Source: Hydractinia symbiolongicarpus (taxonomy: Eukaryota > Cnidaria > Hydrozoa > Anthoathecata > Hydractiniidae). Taken from it: 64,000 nucleotides of DNA. Each line of letters begins with the position of its first letter. Within the stretch, counting starts at the first letter, position 1. The notes beneath the pieces are model-generated. The model searched no databases and had not been told where the DNA came from. It saw nothing but the letters and a program-made list of their open reading frames with translations. The stretch covers positions 31,998,501 through 32,062,500 of the forward strand of contig NC_079879.1 in NCBI RefSeq assembly GCF_029227915.1. Direction: 5' to 3'. Made by a program: the position numbers and the translations under genes. Below, one piece after another: positions 24,651-38,153 of this stretch.

Positions 24651-27600
24651 GACTATACGGGCCAAGCCCGGGATTTACGGGAAATCGCGGGTTTTCGTTT
24701 GCCGGCGATTAAACCTCTTTCATTAAGCATCTCATCAAAAATGAAAACATTTTTGAAAACGACAAGTCTCATGCGTTTTAGTGGTGAAAAAAAAATTTAA
24801 AAAATCGTTCGGGAAATGAGTTTACTCCCTGGGTACTTTCTTTGTATACATTCCACTACACGGGCCAAGCCCGGGATTTAGGGGAAATCGCTGGTTTTCG
24901 TTTGCCGGCGATTAAACCTCTTTTATTAAGCGTCTCATCAAAAATGAAAACATTTTTGAAAACTACAAGTCTCATGCGTTTTAGTGGTGAAAAAAAAATT
25001 TAAAATATCGTTCGGGAAATGAGTTTACTCCTTGGGTACTTTCTTTGTATACATTCGACTATACGGGCCAAGCCCGGGATTTACGGGAAATCGCAGGTTT
25101 TCGTTTGCCGGCGATTAAACTTCTTTTATTCAGCGTCTCATCAAAAATGAAAACATATTTGAAAACTACAAGTCTTATGCGTTTTAGTGGTGAAAAAATA
25201 GTTTAAAAAATCGTTCTGGAAATGAGTTTACTCCCTGGGTACTTTCTTTGTATACTTTTGAGTATACGGGCCGAGTCCGGGGTTTACGGGAAATGGCGGG
25301 TTTTCGTTTGCCGGCGATTAAACCTCTTTCATTAAGCGTCTCATTAAAAATGAAAACATTTTTGAAAACTACAAGTCTCATGCGTTTTAGTGGTGAAAAA
25401 ATAGTTTAAAAAATCGTTCTGGAAATGAGTTTACTCACACGGTACTTTCTTTTTATACATTCGACTATACGGGCCAAGCCCGGGATTTACGGGAAATCGC
25501 GGGTTTTCGTTTGCCGGCGATTAAACCTCTTTCATTAAGCATCTCATCAAAAATGAAAACATTTTTGAAAACGACAAGTCTCATGCGTTTTAGTGGTGAA
25601 AAAAAAATTTAAAAAATCGTTCGGGAAATGAGTTTACTCCCTGGGTACTTTCTTTGTATACATTCGACTACACGGGCCAAGCCCGGGATTTAGGGGAAAT
25701 CGCTGGTTTTCGTTTGCCGGCAATTAAACCTCTTTCATTAAGCGTCTCATCAAAAATGAAAACATTTTTGAAAACTACAAGTCTCATAAGTTTTAGTGGT
25801 GAAAAAAAAATTTAAAATATCGTTCGGGAAATGAGTTTACTCCTTGGGTTCTTTCTTTGTATACATTCGACTATACGGGTCAAGCCCGGGATTTACGGGA
25901 AATCGCAGGTTTTCGTTTGCCGGCGATTAAACTTCTTTTATTCAGCGTCTCATCAGAAATGAAAACATATTTGAAAACTACAAGTCTTATGCGTTTTAGT
26001 GGTGAAAAAATAGTTTAAAAAATCGTTCTGGAAATGAGTTTACTCACACGGTACTTTCTTTTTATACATTCGACTATACGGGCCAAGCCCTGGATTTACG
26101 GGAAATCGCGGATTTTCGTTTGCCGGCGATTAAACCTCTTTCATTAAGCGTCTCATCAAAAATGAAAACATTTTTGAAAACTACAAGTCTCATGCGTTTT
26201 AGTGGTGAAAAAAAAATTTAAAAAATCGTTCGTGAAATGAGTTTACTCCCTGGGTACTTTCTTTGTATACATTCGACTACACGGGCCAAGCCCGGGATTT
26301 AGGGGAAATCGCTGGTTTTCGTTTGCCGGCGATTAAACCTCTTTCATTAAGCGTCTCATCAAAAATGCAAACAATTTTGAAAACTACAAGTCTCATGCGT
26401 TTTAGTGGTGAAAAAATAATTTAAAAAATCGTTCGGGAAATGAGCTTACTCCCTGGGTACTTTCTTTGTATACTTTTGACTATACGGGCCGAGTCCGGGA
26501 TTTACGGGAAATCGCGGGTTTTCGTTTGCCGGCGATTAAACCTCTTTCATTAAGCATCTCATCAAAAATGAAAACATTTTTGAAAACGACAAGTCTCATG
26601 CGTTTTAGTGGTGAAAAAAAAATTTAAAAAATCGTTCGGGAAATGAGTTTACTCCCTGGGTACTTTCTTTGTATACATTCGACTACACGGGCCAAGCCCG
26701 GGATTTAGGGGAAATCGCTGGTTTTCGTTTGCCGGCGATTAAACCTCTTTCATTAAGCGTCTCATCAAAAATGCAAACAATTTTGAAAACTACAAGTCTC
26801 ATGCGTTTTAGTGGTGAAAAAATAATTTAAAAAATCGTTCGGGAAATGAGCTTACTCCCTGGGTACTTTCTTTGTATACTTTTGACTATACGGGCCGAGT
26901 CCGGGATTTACGGGAAATCGCGGGTTTTCGTTTGCCGGCGATTAAACCTCTTTCATTAAGCATCTCATCAAAAATGAAAACATTTTTGAAAACGACATGT
27001 CTCATGCGTTTTAGTGGTGAAAAAAAAATTTAAAAAATCGTTCGGGAAATGAGTTTACTCCCTGGGTACTTTCTTTGTATACATTCGACTACACGGGCCA
27101 AGCCCGGGATTTAGGGGAAATCGCTGGTTTTCGTTTGCCGGCGATTAAACCTCTTTCATTAAGCGTCTCATCAAAAATGAAAACATTTTTGAAAACTACA
27201 AGTCTCATGCGTTTTAGAGGTGAAAAAAAAATTTAAAATATCGTTCGGGAAATGAGTTTACTCCTTGGGTACTTTCTTTGTATACATTCGACTATACGGG
27301 CCAAGCCCGGGATTTACGGGAAATCGCAGGTTTTCGTTTGCCGGCGATTAAACTTCTTTTATTCAGCGTCTCATCAAAAATGAAAACATATTTGAAAACT
27401 ACAAGTCTTATGCGTTTTAGTGGTGAAAAAATAGTTTAAAAAATCGTTCTGGAAATGAGTTTACTCACACGGTACTTTCTTTTTATACATTCGACTATAC
27501 GGGCCAAGCCCGGGATTTACGGGAAATCGCGGGTTTTCGTTTGCCGGCGATTAAACCTCTTTCATTAAGCATCTCATCAAAAATGAAAACATTTTTGAAA

Positions 27601-30600
27601 ACGACAAGTCTCATGCGTTTTAGTGGTGAAAAAAAATTTAAAAAATCGTTCGGGAAATGAGTTTACTCCCTGGGTACTTTCTTTGTATACATTCGACTAC
27701 ACGGGCCAAGCCCGGGATTTAGGGGAAATCGCTGGTTTTCGTTTGCCGGCGATTAAACCTCTTTCATTAAGCGTCTCATCAAAAATGAAACCATTTTTGA
27801 AAACTACAAGTCTCATGCGTTTTAGTGGTGAAAAAAAAATTTAAAATATCGTTCGGGAAATGAGTTTACTCCTTGGGTACTTTCTTTGTATACATTCCAC
27901 TATACGGGCCAAGCCCGGGATTTACGGGAAATCGCAGGTTTTCGTTTGCCGGCGATTAAACTTCTTTTATTCAGCGTCTCATCAAAAATGAAAACATATT
28001 TGAAAACTACAAGTTTTATGCGTTTTAGTGGTGAAAAAATAGTTTAGAAAATCGTTCTGGAAATGAGTTTACTCACACGGTACTTTCTTTTTATACATTC
28101 GACTATACGGGCCAAGCCCGGGATTTACGGGAAATCGCGGGTTTTCGTTTGCCGGCGATTAAACCTCTTTCATTAAGCGTCTCATCAAAAATGCAAACAA
28201 TTTTGAAAACTACAAGTCTCATGCGTTTTAGTGGTGAAAAAATAATTTAAAAAATCGTTCGAGAAATGAGTTTACTCCCTGGGTACTTTCTTTGTATACT
28301 TTTGACTATACGGGCCGAGTCCGGGATTTACGGGAAATCGCGGGTTTTCGTTTGCCGGCGATTAAACCTCTTTCATTAGGCATCTCATCAAAAATGAAAA
28401 CATTTTTGAAAACGACAAGTCTCATGCGTTTTAGTGGTGAAAAAAAAATTTAAAAAATCGTTCGGGAAATGAGTTTACTCCCTGGGTACTTTCTTTGTAT
28501 ACATTCGACTACACGGGCCAAGCCCGGGATTTAGGGGAAATCGCTGGTTTTCGTTTGCCGGCGATTAAACCTCTTTCATTAAGCGTCTCATCAAAAATGA
28601 AAACATTTTTAAAAACTACAAGTCTCATGCGTTTTAGAGGTGAAAAAAAAAATTTAAAATATCGTTCGGGAAATGAGTTTACTCCTTGGGTACTTTCTTT
28701 GTATACATTCGACTATACGGGCCAAGCCCGGGATTTACGGGAAATCGCAGGTTTTCGTTTGCCGGCGATTAAACTTCTTTTATTCAGCGTCTCATCAAAA
28801 ATGAAAACATATTTGAAAACTACAAGTCTTATGCGTTTTAGTGGTGAAAAAATAGTTTAAAAAATCGTTCTGGAAATGAGTTTACTCACACGGTACTTTC
28901 TTTTTATACATTCGACTATACGGGCCAAGCCCGGGATTTACGGGAAATCGCGGGTTTTCGTTTGCCGGCGATTAAACCTCTTTCATTAAGCATCTCATCA
29001 AAAATGAAAACATTTTTGAAAACGACAAGTCTCATGCGTTTTAGTGGTGAAAAAAAAATTTAAAAAATCGTTCGGGAAATGAGTTTACTCCCTGGGTACT
29101 TTCTTTGTATACATTCGACTACACGGGCCAAGCCCGGGATTTAGGGGAAATCGCTGGTTTTCGTTTGCCGGCGATTAAACCTCTTTCATTAAGCGTCTCA
29201 TCAAAAATGAAACCATTTTTGAAAACTACAAGTCTCATGCGTTTTAGTGGTGAAAAAAAAATTTAAAATATCGTTCGGGAAATGAGTTTACTCCTTGGGT
29301 ACTTTCTTTGTATACATTCGACTATACGGGCCAAGCCCGGGATTTACGGGAAATCGCAGGTTTTCGTTTGCCGGCGATTAAACTTCTTTTATTCAGCGTC
29401 TCATCAAAAATGAAAACATATTTGTAAACTACAAGTCTTATGCGTTTTAGTGGTGAAAAAATAGTTTAGAAAATCGTTCTGGAAATGAGTTTACTCACAC
29501 GGTACTTTCTTTTTATACATTCGACTATACGGGCCAAGCCCGGGATTTACGGGAAATCGCGGGTTTTCGTTTGCCGGCGATTAAACCTCTTTCATTAAGC
29601 GTCTCATCAAAAATGAAAACATTTTTGAAAACTACAAGTCTCATGCGTTTTAGTGGTGAAAAAAAAATTTAAAAAATCGTTCGTGAAATGAGTTTACTCC
29701 CTGGGTACTTTCTTTGTATACATTCGACTACACGGGCCAAGCCCGGGATTTAGGGGAAATCGCTGGTTTTCGTTTGCCGGCAATTAAACCTCTTTCATTA
29801 AGCGTCTCATCAAAAATGAAAACATTTTTGAAAACTACAAGTCTCATACGTTTTAGTGGTGAAAAAAAAATTTAAAATATCGTTCAGGAAATGAGTTTAC
29901 TCCTTGGGTACTTTCTTTGTATACATTCGACTATACGGGCCAAGCCCGGGATTTACGGGAAATCGCAGGTTTTCGTTTGCCGGCGATTAAACTTCTTTTA
30001 TTCAGCGTCTCATCAAAAATGAAAACATTTTTGAAAACTACAAGTCTCATGCGTTTTAGAGGTGAAAAAAAAATTTAAAATATCGTTCGGGAAATGAGTT
30101 TACTCCTTGGGTACTTTCTTTGTATACATTCGACTATACGGGCCAAGCCCGGGATTTACGGGAAATCGCAGGTTTTCGTTTGCCGGCGATTAAACTTCTT
30201 TTATTCAGCGTCTCATCAAAAATGAAAACATATTTGAAAACTACAAGTCTCATGCGTTTTAGTGGTGAAAAAATAATTTAAAAAATCGTTCGGGAAATGA
30301 GTTTACTCCCTGGGTACTTTCTTTGTATACTTTTGACTATACGGGCCGAGTCCGGGATTTACGGGAAATCGCGGGTTTTCGTTTGCCGGCGATTAAACCT
30401 CTTTCATTAAGCATCTCATCAAAAATGAAAACATTTTTGAAAACGACAAGTCTCATGCGTTTTAGTGGTGAAAAAAAAATTTAAAAAATCGTTCGGGAAA
30501 TGAGTTTACTCCCTGGGTACTTTCTTTGTATACTTTTGACTATACGGGCCGAGTCCGGGATTTAGGGGAAATCGCTGGTTTTCGTTTGCCGGCGATTAAA

Positions 30601-30689
30601 CCTCTTTCATTAAGCGTCTCATCAAAAATGAATCAATTTTTGAAAACTACAAGTCTCATGCGTTTTAGATGTGAAAAAAAAATTAAAAT
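24651..30689 (-). repeat. Mixed right-arm monomers with an approximate 9-monomer period
   Basis: Types A, B and C dominate, with D and CCGAGTCCGGG types interspersed. The string of a CCGAG/A monomer followed by B, C, A, B, C recurs. The CCGAG markers at 26489 and 28315 are 1,826 bp apart (nine monomers minus one base). A hybrid monomer near 25,270 has TCCGGGGTTTACGGGAAATGG. Confidence 0.78.
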
Positions 30690-33600
30690 ATCGTTCGGGA
30701 AATGAGTTTACTCCTTGGGTACTTTCTTTGTATACATTCGACTATACGGGCCAAGCCCGGGATTTACGGGAAATCGCAGGTTTTCGTTTGCCGGCGATTA
30801 AACTTCTTTTATTCAGCGTCTCATCAAAAATGAAAACATATTTGAAAACTACAAGTCTTATGCGTTTTAGCGGTGAAAAAATAGTTTAAAAAATCGTTCT
30901 GGAAATGAGTTTACTCACACGGTACTTTCTTTTTATACATTCGACTATACGGGCCAAGCCCGGGATTTACGGGAAATCGCGGGTTTTCGTTTGCCGGCGA
31001 TTAAACCTCTTTCATTAAGCATCTCATCAAAAATGAAAACATTTTTGAAAACGACAAGTCTCATGCGTTTTAGTGGCGAAAAAAAAATTTAAAAAATCGT
31101 TCGGGAAATGAGTTTACTCCCTGGGTACTTTCTTTGTATACATTCGACTACACGGGCCAAGCCCGGGATTTAGGGGAAATCGCTGGTTTTCGTTTGCCGG
31201 CGATTAAACCTCTTTCATTAAGCGTCTCATCAAAAATGAAACCATTTTTGAAAACTACAAGTCTCATGCGTTTTAATGGTGAAAAAATAGTTTAAAAAAT
31301 CGTTCTGGAAATGAGTTTACTCACTCGGTACTTTCTTTTTATACATTCGACTATACGGGCCAAGCCCGGGATTTACGGGAAATCGCGGGTTTTCGTTTGC
31401 CGGCGATTAAACCTCTTTCATTAAGCATCTCATCAAAAATGAAAACATTTTTGAAAACGACAAGTCTCATGCGTTTTAGTGGTGAAAAAAAAATTTAAAA
31501 AATCGTTCGGGAAATGAGTTTACTCCCTGGGTACTTTCTTTGTATACATTCGACTACACGGGCCAAGCCCGGGATTTAGGGGAAATCGCTGGTTTTCGTT
31601 TGCCGGCGATTAAACCTCTTTCATTAAGCGTCTCATCAAAAATGAAACCATTTTTGAAAACTACAAGTCTCATGCGTTTTAGTGGTGAAAAAAAAATTTA
31701 AAATATCGTTCGGGAAATGAGTTTACTCCTTGGGTACTTTCTTTGTATACATTCGACTATACGGGCCAAGCCCGGGATTTACGGGAAATCGCAGTTTTTC
31801 GTTTGCCGGCGATTAAACTTCTTTTATTCAGCGTCTCATCAAAAATGAAAACATATTTGAAAACTACAAGTCTTATGCGTTTTAGTGGTGAAAAAATAGT
31901 TTAAAAAATCGTTCTGGAAATGAGTTTACTCACACGGTACTTTCTTTTTATACATTCGACTATACGGGCCAAGCCCGGGATTTACGGGAAATCGCGGGTT
32001 TTCGTTTGCCGGCGATTAAACCTCTTTCATTAAGCGTCTCATCAAAAATGAAAACATTTTTGAAAACTACAAGTCTCATGCGTTTTAGAGGTGAAAAAAA
32101 AATTTAAAATATCGTTCGGGAAATGAGTTTACTCCTTGGGTACTTTCTTTGTATACATTCGACTATACGGGCCAAGCCCGGGATTTACGGGAAATCGCAG
32201 GTTTTCGTTTGCCGGCGATTAAACTTCTTTTATTCAGCGTCTCATCAAAAATGAAAACATATTTGAAAACTACAAGTCTTATGCGTTTTAGCGGTGAAAA
32301 AATAGTTTAAAAAATCGTTCTGGAAATGAGTTTACTCACACGGTACTTTCTTTTTATACATTCGACTATACGGGCCAAGCCCGGGATTTACGGGAAATCG
32401 CGGGTTTTCGTTTGCCGGCGATTAAACCTCTTTCATTAAGCATCTCATCAAAAATGAAAACATTTTTGAAAACGACAAGTCTCATGCGTTTTAGTGGTGA
32501 AAAAAAAATTTAAAAAATCGTTCGGGAAATGAGTTTACTCCCTGGGTACTTTCTTTGTATACATTCGACTACACGGGCCAAGCCCGGGATTTAGGGGAAA
32601 TCGCTGGTTTTCGTTTGCCGGCGATTAAACCTCTTTCATTAAGCGTCTCATCAAAAATGAAACCATTTTTGAAAACTACAAGTCTCATGCGTTTTAGTGG
32701 TGAAAAAATAGTTTAAAAAATCGTTCTGGAAATGAGTTTACTCACTCGGTACTTTCTTTTTATACATTCGACTATACGGGCCAAGCCCGGGATTTACGGG
32801 AAATCGCGGGTTTTCGTTTGCCGGCGATTAAACCTCTTTCATTAAGCATCTCATCAAAAATGAAAACATTTTTGAAAACGACAAGTCTCATGCGTTTTAG
32901 TGGTGAAAAAAAAATTTAAAAAATCGTTCGGGAAATGAGTTTACTCCCTGGGTACTTTCTTTGTATACATTCGACTACACGGGCCAAGCCCGGGATTTAG
33001 GGGAAATCGCTGGTTTTCGTTTGCCGGCGATTAAACCTCTTTCATTAAGCGTCTCATCAAAAATGAAACCATTTTTGAAAACTACAAGTCTCATGCGTTT
33101 TAGTGGTGAAAAAAAAATTTAAAATATCGTTCGGGAAATGAGTTTACTCCTTGGGTACTTTCTTTGTATACATTCGACTATACGGGCCAAGCCCGGGATT
33201 TACGGGAAATCGCAGGTTTTCGTTTGCCGGCGATTAAACTTCTTTTATTCAGCGTCTCATCAAAAATGAAAACATATTTGAAAACTACAAGTCTTATGCG
33301 TTTTAGTGGTGAAAAAATAGTTTAAAAAATCGTTCTGGAAATGAGTTTACTCACACGGTACTTTCTTTTTATACATTCGACTATACGGGCCAAGCCCGGG
33401 ATTTACGGGAAATCGCGGGTTTTCGTTTGCCGGCGATTAAACCTCTTTCATTAAGCGTCTCATCAAAAATGAAAACATTTTTGAAAACTACAAGTCTCAT
33501 GCGTTTTAGAGGTGAAAAAAAAATTTAAAATATCGTTCGGGAAATGAGTTTACTCCTTGGGTACTTTCTTTGTATACATTCGACTATACGGGCCAAGCCC

Positions 33601-34953
33601 GGGATTTACGGGAAATCGCAGGTTTTCGTTTGCCGGCGATTAAACTTCTTTTATTCAGCGTCTCATCAAAAATGAAAACATATTTGAAAACTACAAGTCT
33701 TATGCGTTTTAGCGGTGAAAAAATAGTTTAAAAAATCGTTCTGGAAATGAGTTTACTCACACGGTACTTTCTTTTTATACATTCGACTATACGGGCCAAG
33801 CCCGGGATTTACGGGAAATCGCGGGTTTTCGTTTGCCGGCGATTAAACCTCTTTCATTAAGCATCTCATCAAAAATGAAAACATTTTTGAAAACGACAAG
33901 TCTCATGCGTTTTAGTGGTGAAAAAAAAATTTAAAAAATCGTTCGGGAAATGAGTTTACTCCCTGGGTACTTTCTTTGTATACATTCGACTACACGGGCC
34001 AAGCCCGGGATTTAGGGGAAATCGCTGGTTTTCGTTTGCCGGCGATTAAACCTCTTTCATTAAGCGTCTCATCAAAAATGAAACCATTTTTGAAAACTAC
34101 AAGTCTCATGCGTTTTAGTGGTGAAAAAATAGTTTAAAAAATCGTTCTGGAAATGAGTTTACTCACTCGGTACTTTCTTTTTATACATTCGACTATACGG
34201 GCCAAGCCCGGGATTTACGGGAAATCGCGGGTTTTCGTTTGCCGGCGATTAAACCTCTTTCATTAAGCATCTCATCAAAAATGAAAACATTTTTGAAAAC
34301 GACAAGTCTCATGCGTTTTAGTGGTGAAAAAAAAATTTAAAAAATCGTTCGGGAAATGAGTTTACTCCCTGGGTACTTTCTTTGTATACATTCGACTACA
34401 CGGGCCAAGCCCGGGATTTAGGGGAAATCGCTGGTTTTCGTTTGCCGGCGATTAAACCTCTTTCATTAAGCGTCTCATCAAAAATGAAACCATTTTTGAA
34501 AACTACAAGTCTCATGCGTTTTAGTGGTGAAAAAAAAATTTAAAATATCGTTCGGGAAATGAGTTTACTCCTTGGGTACTTTCTTTGTATACATTCGACT
34601 ATACGGGCCAAGCCCGGGATTTACGGGAAATCGCAGGTTTTCGTTTGCCGGCGATTAAACTTCTTTTATTCAGCGTCTCATCAAAAATGAAAACATATTT
34701 GAAAACTACAAGTCTTATGCGTTTTAGTGGTGAAAAAATAGTTTAAAAAATCGTTCTGGAAATGAGTTTACTCACACGGTACTTTCTTTTTATACATTCG
34801 ACTATACGGGCCAAGCCCGGGATTTACGGGAAATCGCGGGTTTTCGTTTGCCGGCGATTAAACCTCTTTCATTAAGCGTCTCATCAAAAATGAAAACATT
34901 TTTGAAAACTACAAGTCTCATGCGTTTTAGTGGTGAAAAAAAAATTTAAAAAA
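30690..34953 (-). repeat. 7-monomer higher-order repeat, three copies of 1,421 bp
   Basis: Monomer order is A, B-prime, A, B, C, D, C, repeated three times. CTCACTCGG falls at about 31,320, 32,741 and 34,162. The rare TTTTAGCGGTG falls at about 30,866, 32,287 and 33,708. All spacings are exactly 1,421 (7 x 203). Differences between copies are few, for example TTTTAATGG near 31,274 and GCAGTTTTTCG near 31,790. The third copy ends where a D monomer with TCGTTCGTG replaces the expected one. Confidence 0.93.
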
Positions 34954-36145
34954 TCGTTCGTGAAATGAGTTTACTCCCTGGGTACTTTCTTTGTATACAT
35001 TCGACTACACGGGCCAAGCCCGGGATTTAGGGGAAATCGCTGGTTTTCGTTTGCCGGCGATTAAACCTCTTTCATTAAGCGTCTCATCAAAAATGAAAAC
35101 ATTTTTGAAAACTACAAGTCTCATGCGTTTTAGTGGTGAAAAAAAAATTTAAAATATCGTTCGGGAAATGAGTTTACTCCTTGGGTTCTTTCTCTGTATA
35201 CATTCGACTATACGGGCCAAGCCCGGGATTTACGGGAAATCGCAGGTTTTCGTTTGCCGGCGATTAAACTTCTTTTATTCAGCGTCTCATCAGAAATGAA
35301 AACATATTTGAAAACTACAAGTCTTATGCGTTTTAGCGGTGAAAAAATAGTTTAAAAAATCGTTCTGGAAATGAGTTTACTCACTCGGTACTTTCTTTTT
35401 ATACATTCGACTATACGGGCCAAGCCCGGGATTTACGGGAAATCGCGGGTTTTCGTTTGCCGGCGATTAAACCTCTTTCATTAAGCATCTCATCAAAAAT
35501 GAAAACATTTTTGAAAACGACAAGTCTCATGCGTTTTAGTGGTGAAAAAAAAATTTAAAAAATCGTTCGGGAAATGAGTTTACTCCCTGGGTACTTTCTT
35601 TGTATACATTCGACTACACGGGCCAAGCCCGGGATTTAGGGGAAATCGCTGGTTTTCGTTTGCCGGCGATTAAACCTCTTTCATTAAGCGTCTCATCAAA
35701 AATGAAACCATTTTTGAAAACTACAAGTCTCATGCGTTTTAGTGGTGAAAAAATAGTTTAAAAAATCGTTCTGGAAATGAGTTTACTCACTCGGTACTTT
35801 CTTTTTATACATTCGACTATACGGGCCAAGCCCGGGATTTACGGGAAATCGCGGGTTTTCGTTTGCCGGCGATTAAACCTCTTTCATTAAGCATCTCATC
35901 AAAAATGAAAACATTTTTGAAAACGACAAGTCTCATGCGTTTTAGTGGTGAAAAAAAAATTTAAAAAATCGTTCGGGAAATGAGTTTACTCCCTGGGTAC
36001 TTTCTTTGTATACATTCGACTACACGGGCCAAGCCCGGGATTTAGGGGAAATCGCTGGTTTTCGTTTGCCGGCGATTAAACCTCTTTCATTAAGCGTCTC
36101 ATCAAAAATGAAAACATTTTTGAAAACTACAAGTCTCATGCGTTT

Positions 36146-36151
36146 TAGCCA
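36146..36151. other. 83-bp deletion breakpoint inside a monomer
   Basis: CGTTTTAG joins directly to CCAAGCCCGGG, skipping the stretch from TGGTGAAAA to CGGG. The flanking CTCACTCGG markers are 526 bp apart instead of 609, which confirms 83 missing bases. At most one base of microhomology is visible at the joint. The fused piece joins a B-like left part to a C-like right part. Confidence 0.92.
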
Positions 36152-37189
36152 AGCCCGGGATTTACGGGAAATCGCAGGTTTTCGTTTGCCGGCGATTAAA
36201 CTTCTTTTATTCAGCGTCTCATCAGAAATGAAAACATATTTGAAAACTACAAGTCTCATGCGTTTTAGTGGTGAAAAAATAGTTTAAAAAATCGTTCTGG
36301 AAATGAGTTTACTCACTCGGTACTTTCTTTTTATACATTCGACTATACGGGCCAAGCCCGGGATTTACGGGAAATCGCGGGTTTTCGTTTGCCGGCGATT
36401 AAACCTCTTTCATTAAGCATCTCATCAAAAATGAAAACATTTTTGAAAACGACAAGTCTCATGCGTTTTAGTGGTGAAAAAAAATTTTAAAAAATCGTTC
36501 GGGAAATGAGTTTACTCCCTGGGTACTTTCTTTGTATACATTCGACTACACGGGCCAAGCCCGGGATTTAGGGGAAATCGCTGGTTTTCGTTTGCCGGCG
36601 ATTAAACCTCTTTCATTAAGCGTCTCATCAAAAATGAAACCATTTTTGAAAACTACAAGTCTCATGCGTTTTAGTGGTGAAAAAAAAATTTAAAATATCG
36701 TTCGGGAAATGAGTTTACTCCTTGGGTACTTTCTTTGTATACATTCGACTATACGGGCCAAGCCCGGGATTTACGGGAAATCGCAGGTTTTCGTTTGCCG
36801 GCGATTAAACTTCTTTTATTCAGCGTCTCATCAAAAATGAAAACATATTTGAAAACTACAAGTCTTATGCGTTTTAGTGGTGAAAAAATAGTTTAAAAAA
36901 TCGTTCTGGAAATGAGTTTACTCACACGGTACTTTCTTTTTATACATTCGACTATACGGGCCAAGCCCGGGATTTACGGGAAATCGCGGGTTTTCGTTTG
37001 CCGGCGATTAAACCTCTTTCATTAAGCGTCTCATCAAAAATGAAAACATTTTTGAAAACTACAAGTCTCATGCGTTTTAGTGGTGAAAAAAAAATTTAAA
37101 AAATCGTTCGTGAAATGAGTTTACTCCCTGGGTACTTTCTTTGTATACATTCGACTATACGGGCCAAGCCCGGGATTTACGGGAAATCG

Positions 37190-37197
37190 CTGGATTA
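37190..37197. other. 16-bp deletion and type switch inside a monomer
   Basis: GAAATCGCTGG is followed at once by ATTAAACTTC. The usual 16 bases (TTTTCGTTTGCCGGCG) are missing. The left side carries the B-type GCTGG and the right side carries C-type CTTCTTTTATTCAG and CATATTTG, so the deletion coincides with a recombinant joint. Confidence 0.88.
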
Positions 37198-38153
37198 AAC
37201 TTCTTTTATTCAGCGTCTCATCAGAAATGAAAACATATTTGAAAACTACAAGTCTCATGCGTTTTAGTGGTGAAAAAAAAATTTAAAATATCGTTCGGGA
37301 AATGAGTTTACTCCTTGGGTTCTTTCTCTGTATACATTCGACTATACGGGCCAAGCCCGGGATTTAGGGGAAATCGCTGGTTTTCGTTTGCCGGCGATTA
37401 AACCTCTTTCATTAAGCGTCTCATCAAAAATGAAAACATTTTTGAAAACTACAAGTCTCATGCGTTTTAGTGGTGAAAAAAAAATTTAAAATATCGTTCG
37501 GGAAATGAGTTTACTCCTTGGGTTCTTTCTCTGTATACATTCGACTATACGGGCCAAGCCCGGGATTTACGGGAAATCGCAGGTTTTCGTTTGCCGGCGA
37601 TTAAACTTCTTTTATTCAGCGTCTCATCAGAAATGAAAACATATTTGAAAACTACAAGTCTTATGGCTTTTAGTGGTGAAAAAATAGTTTAAAAAATTGT
37701 TCTGGAAATGAGTTTACTCACACGGTACTTTCTTTTTATACATTCGACTATACGGGCCAAGCCCGGGATTTACGGGAAATCGCGGGTTTTCGTTTGCCGG
37801 CGATTAAACCTCTTTCATTAAGCGTCTCATCAAAAATGAAAACATTTTTGAAAACTACAAGTCTCATGCGTTTTAGTGGTGAAAAAAAAAATTAAAAAAT
37901 CGTTCGTGAAATGAGTTTACTCCCTGGGTACTTTCTTTGTATACATTCGACTACACGGGCCAAGCCCGGGATTTAGGGGAAATCGCTGGTTTTCGTTTGC
38001 CGGCGATTAAACCTCTTTCATTAAGCGTCTCATCAAAAATGCAAACAATTTTGAAAACTACAAGTCTCATGCGTTTTAGTGGTGAAAAAATAATTTAAAA
38101 AATCGTTCGGGAAATGAGTTTACTCCCTGGGTACTTTCTTTGTATACTTTTGA

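Larger units (their letters stand above)
34954..38153 (-). repeat. Rearranged right-arm stretch with deleted monomers
   Basis: The 7-monomer order breaks down here. CTCACTCGG spacing becomes 1,218, then 406, then 526 bp. CTTGGGTTCTTTCTCTG monomers appear, and two monomers carry internal deletions (listed separately). The stretch is otherwise continuous satellite. Confidence 0.85.
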
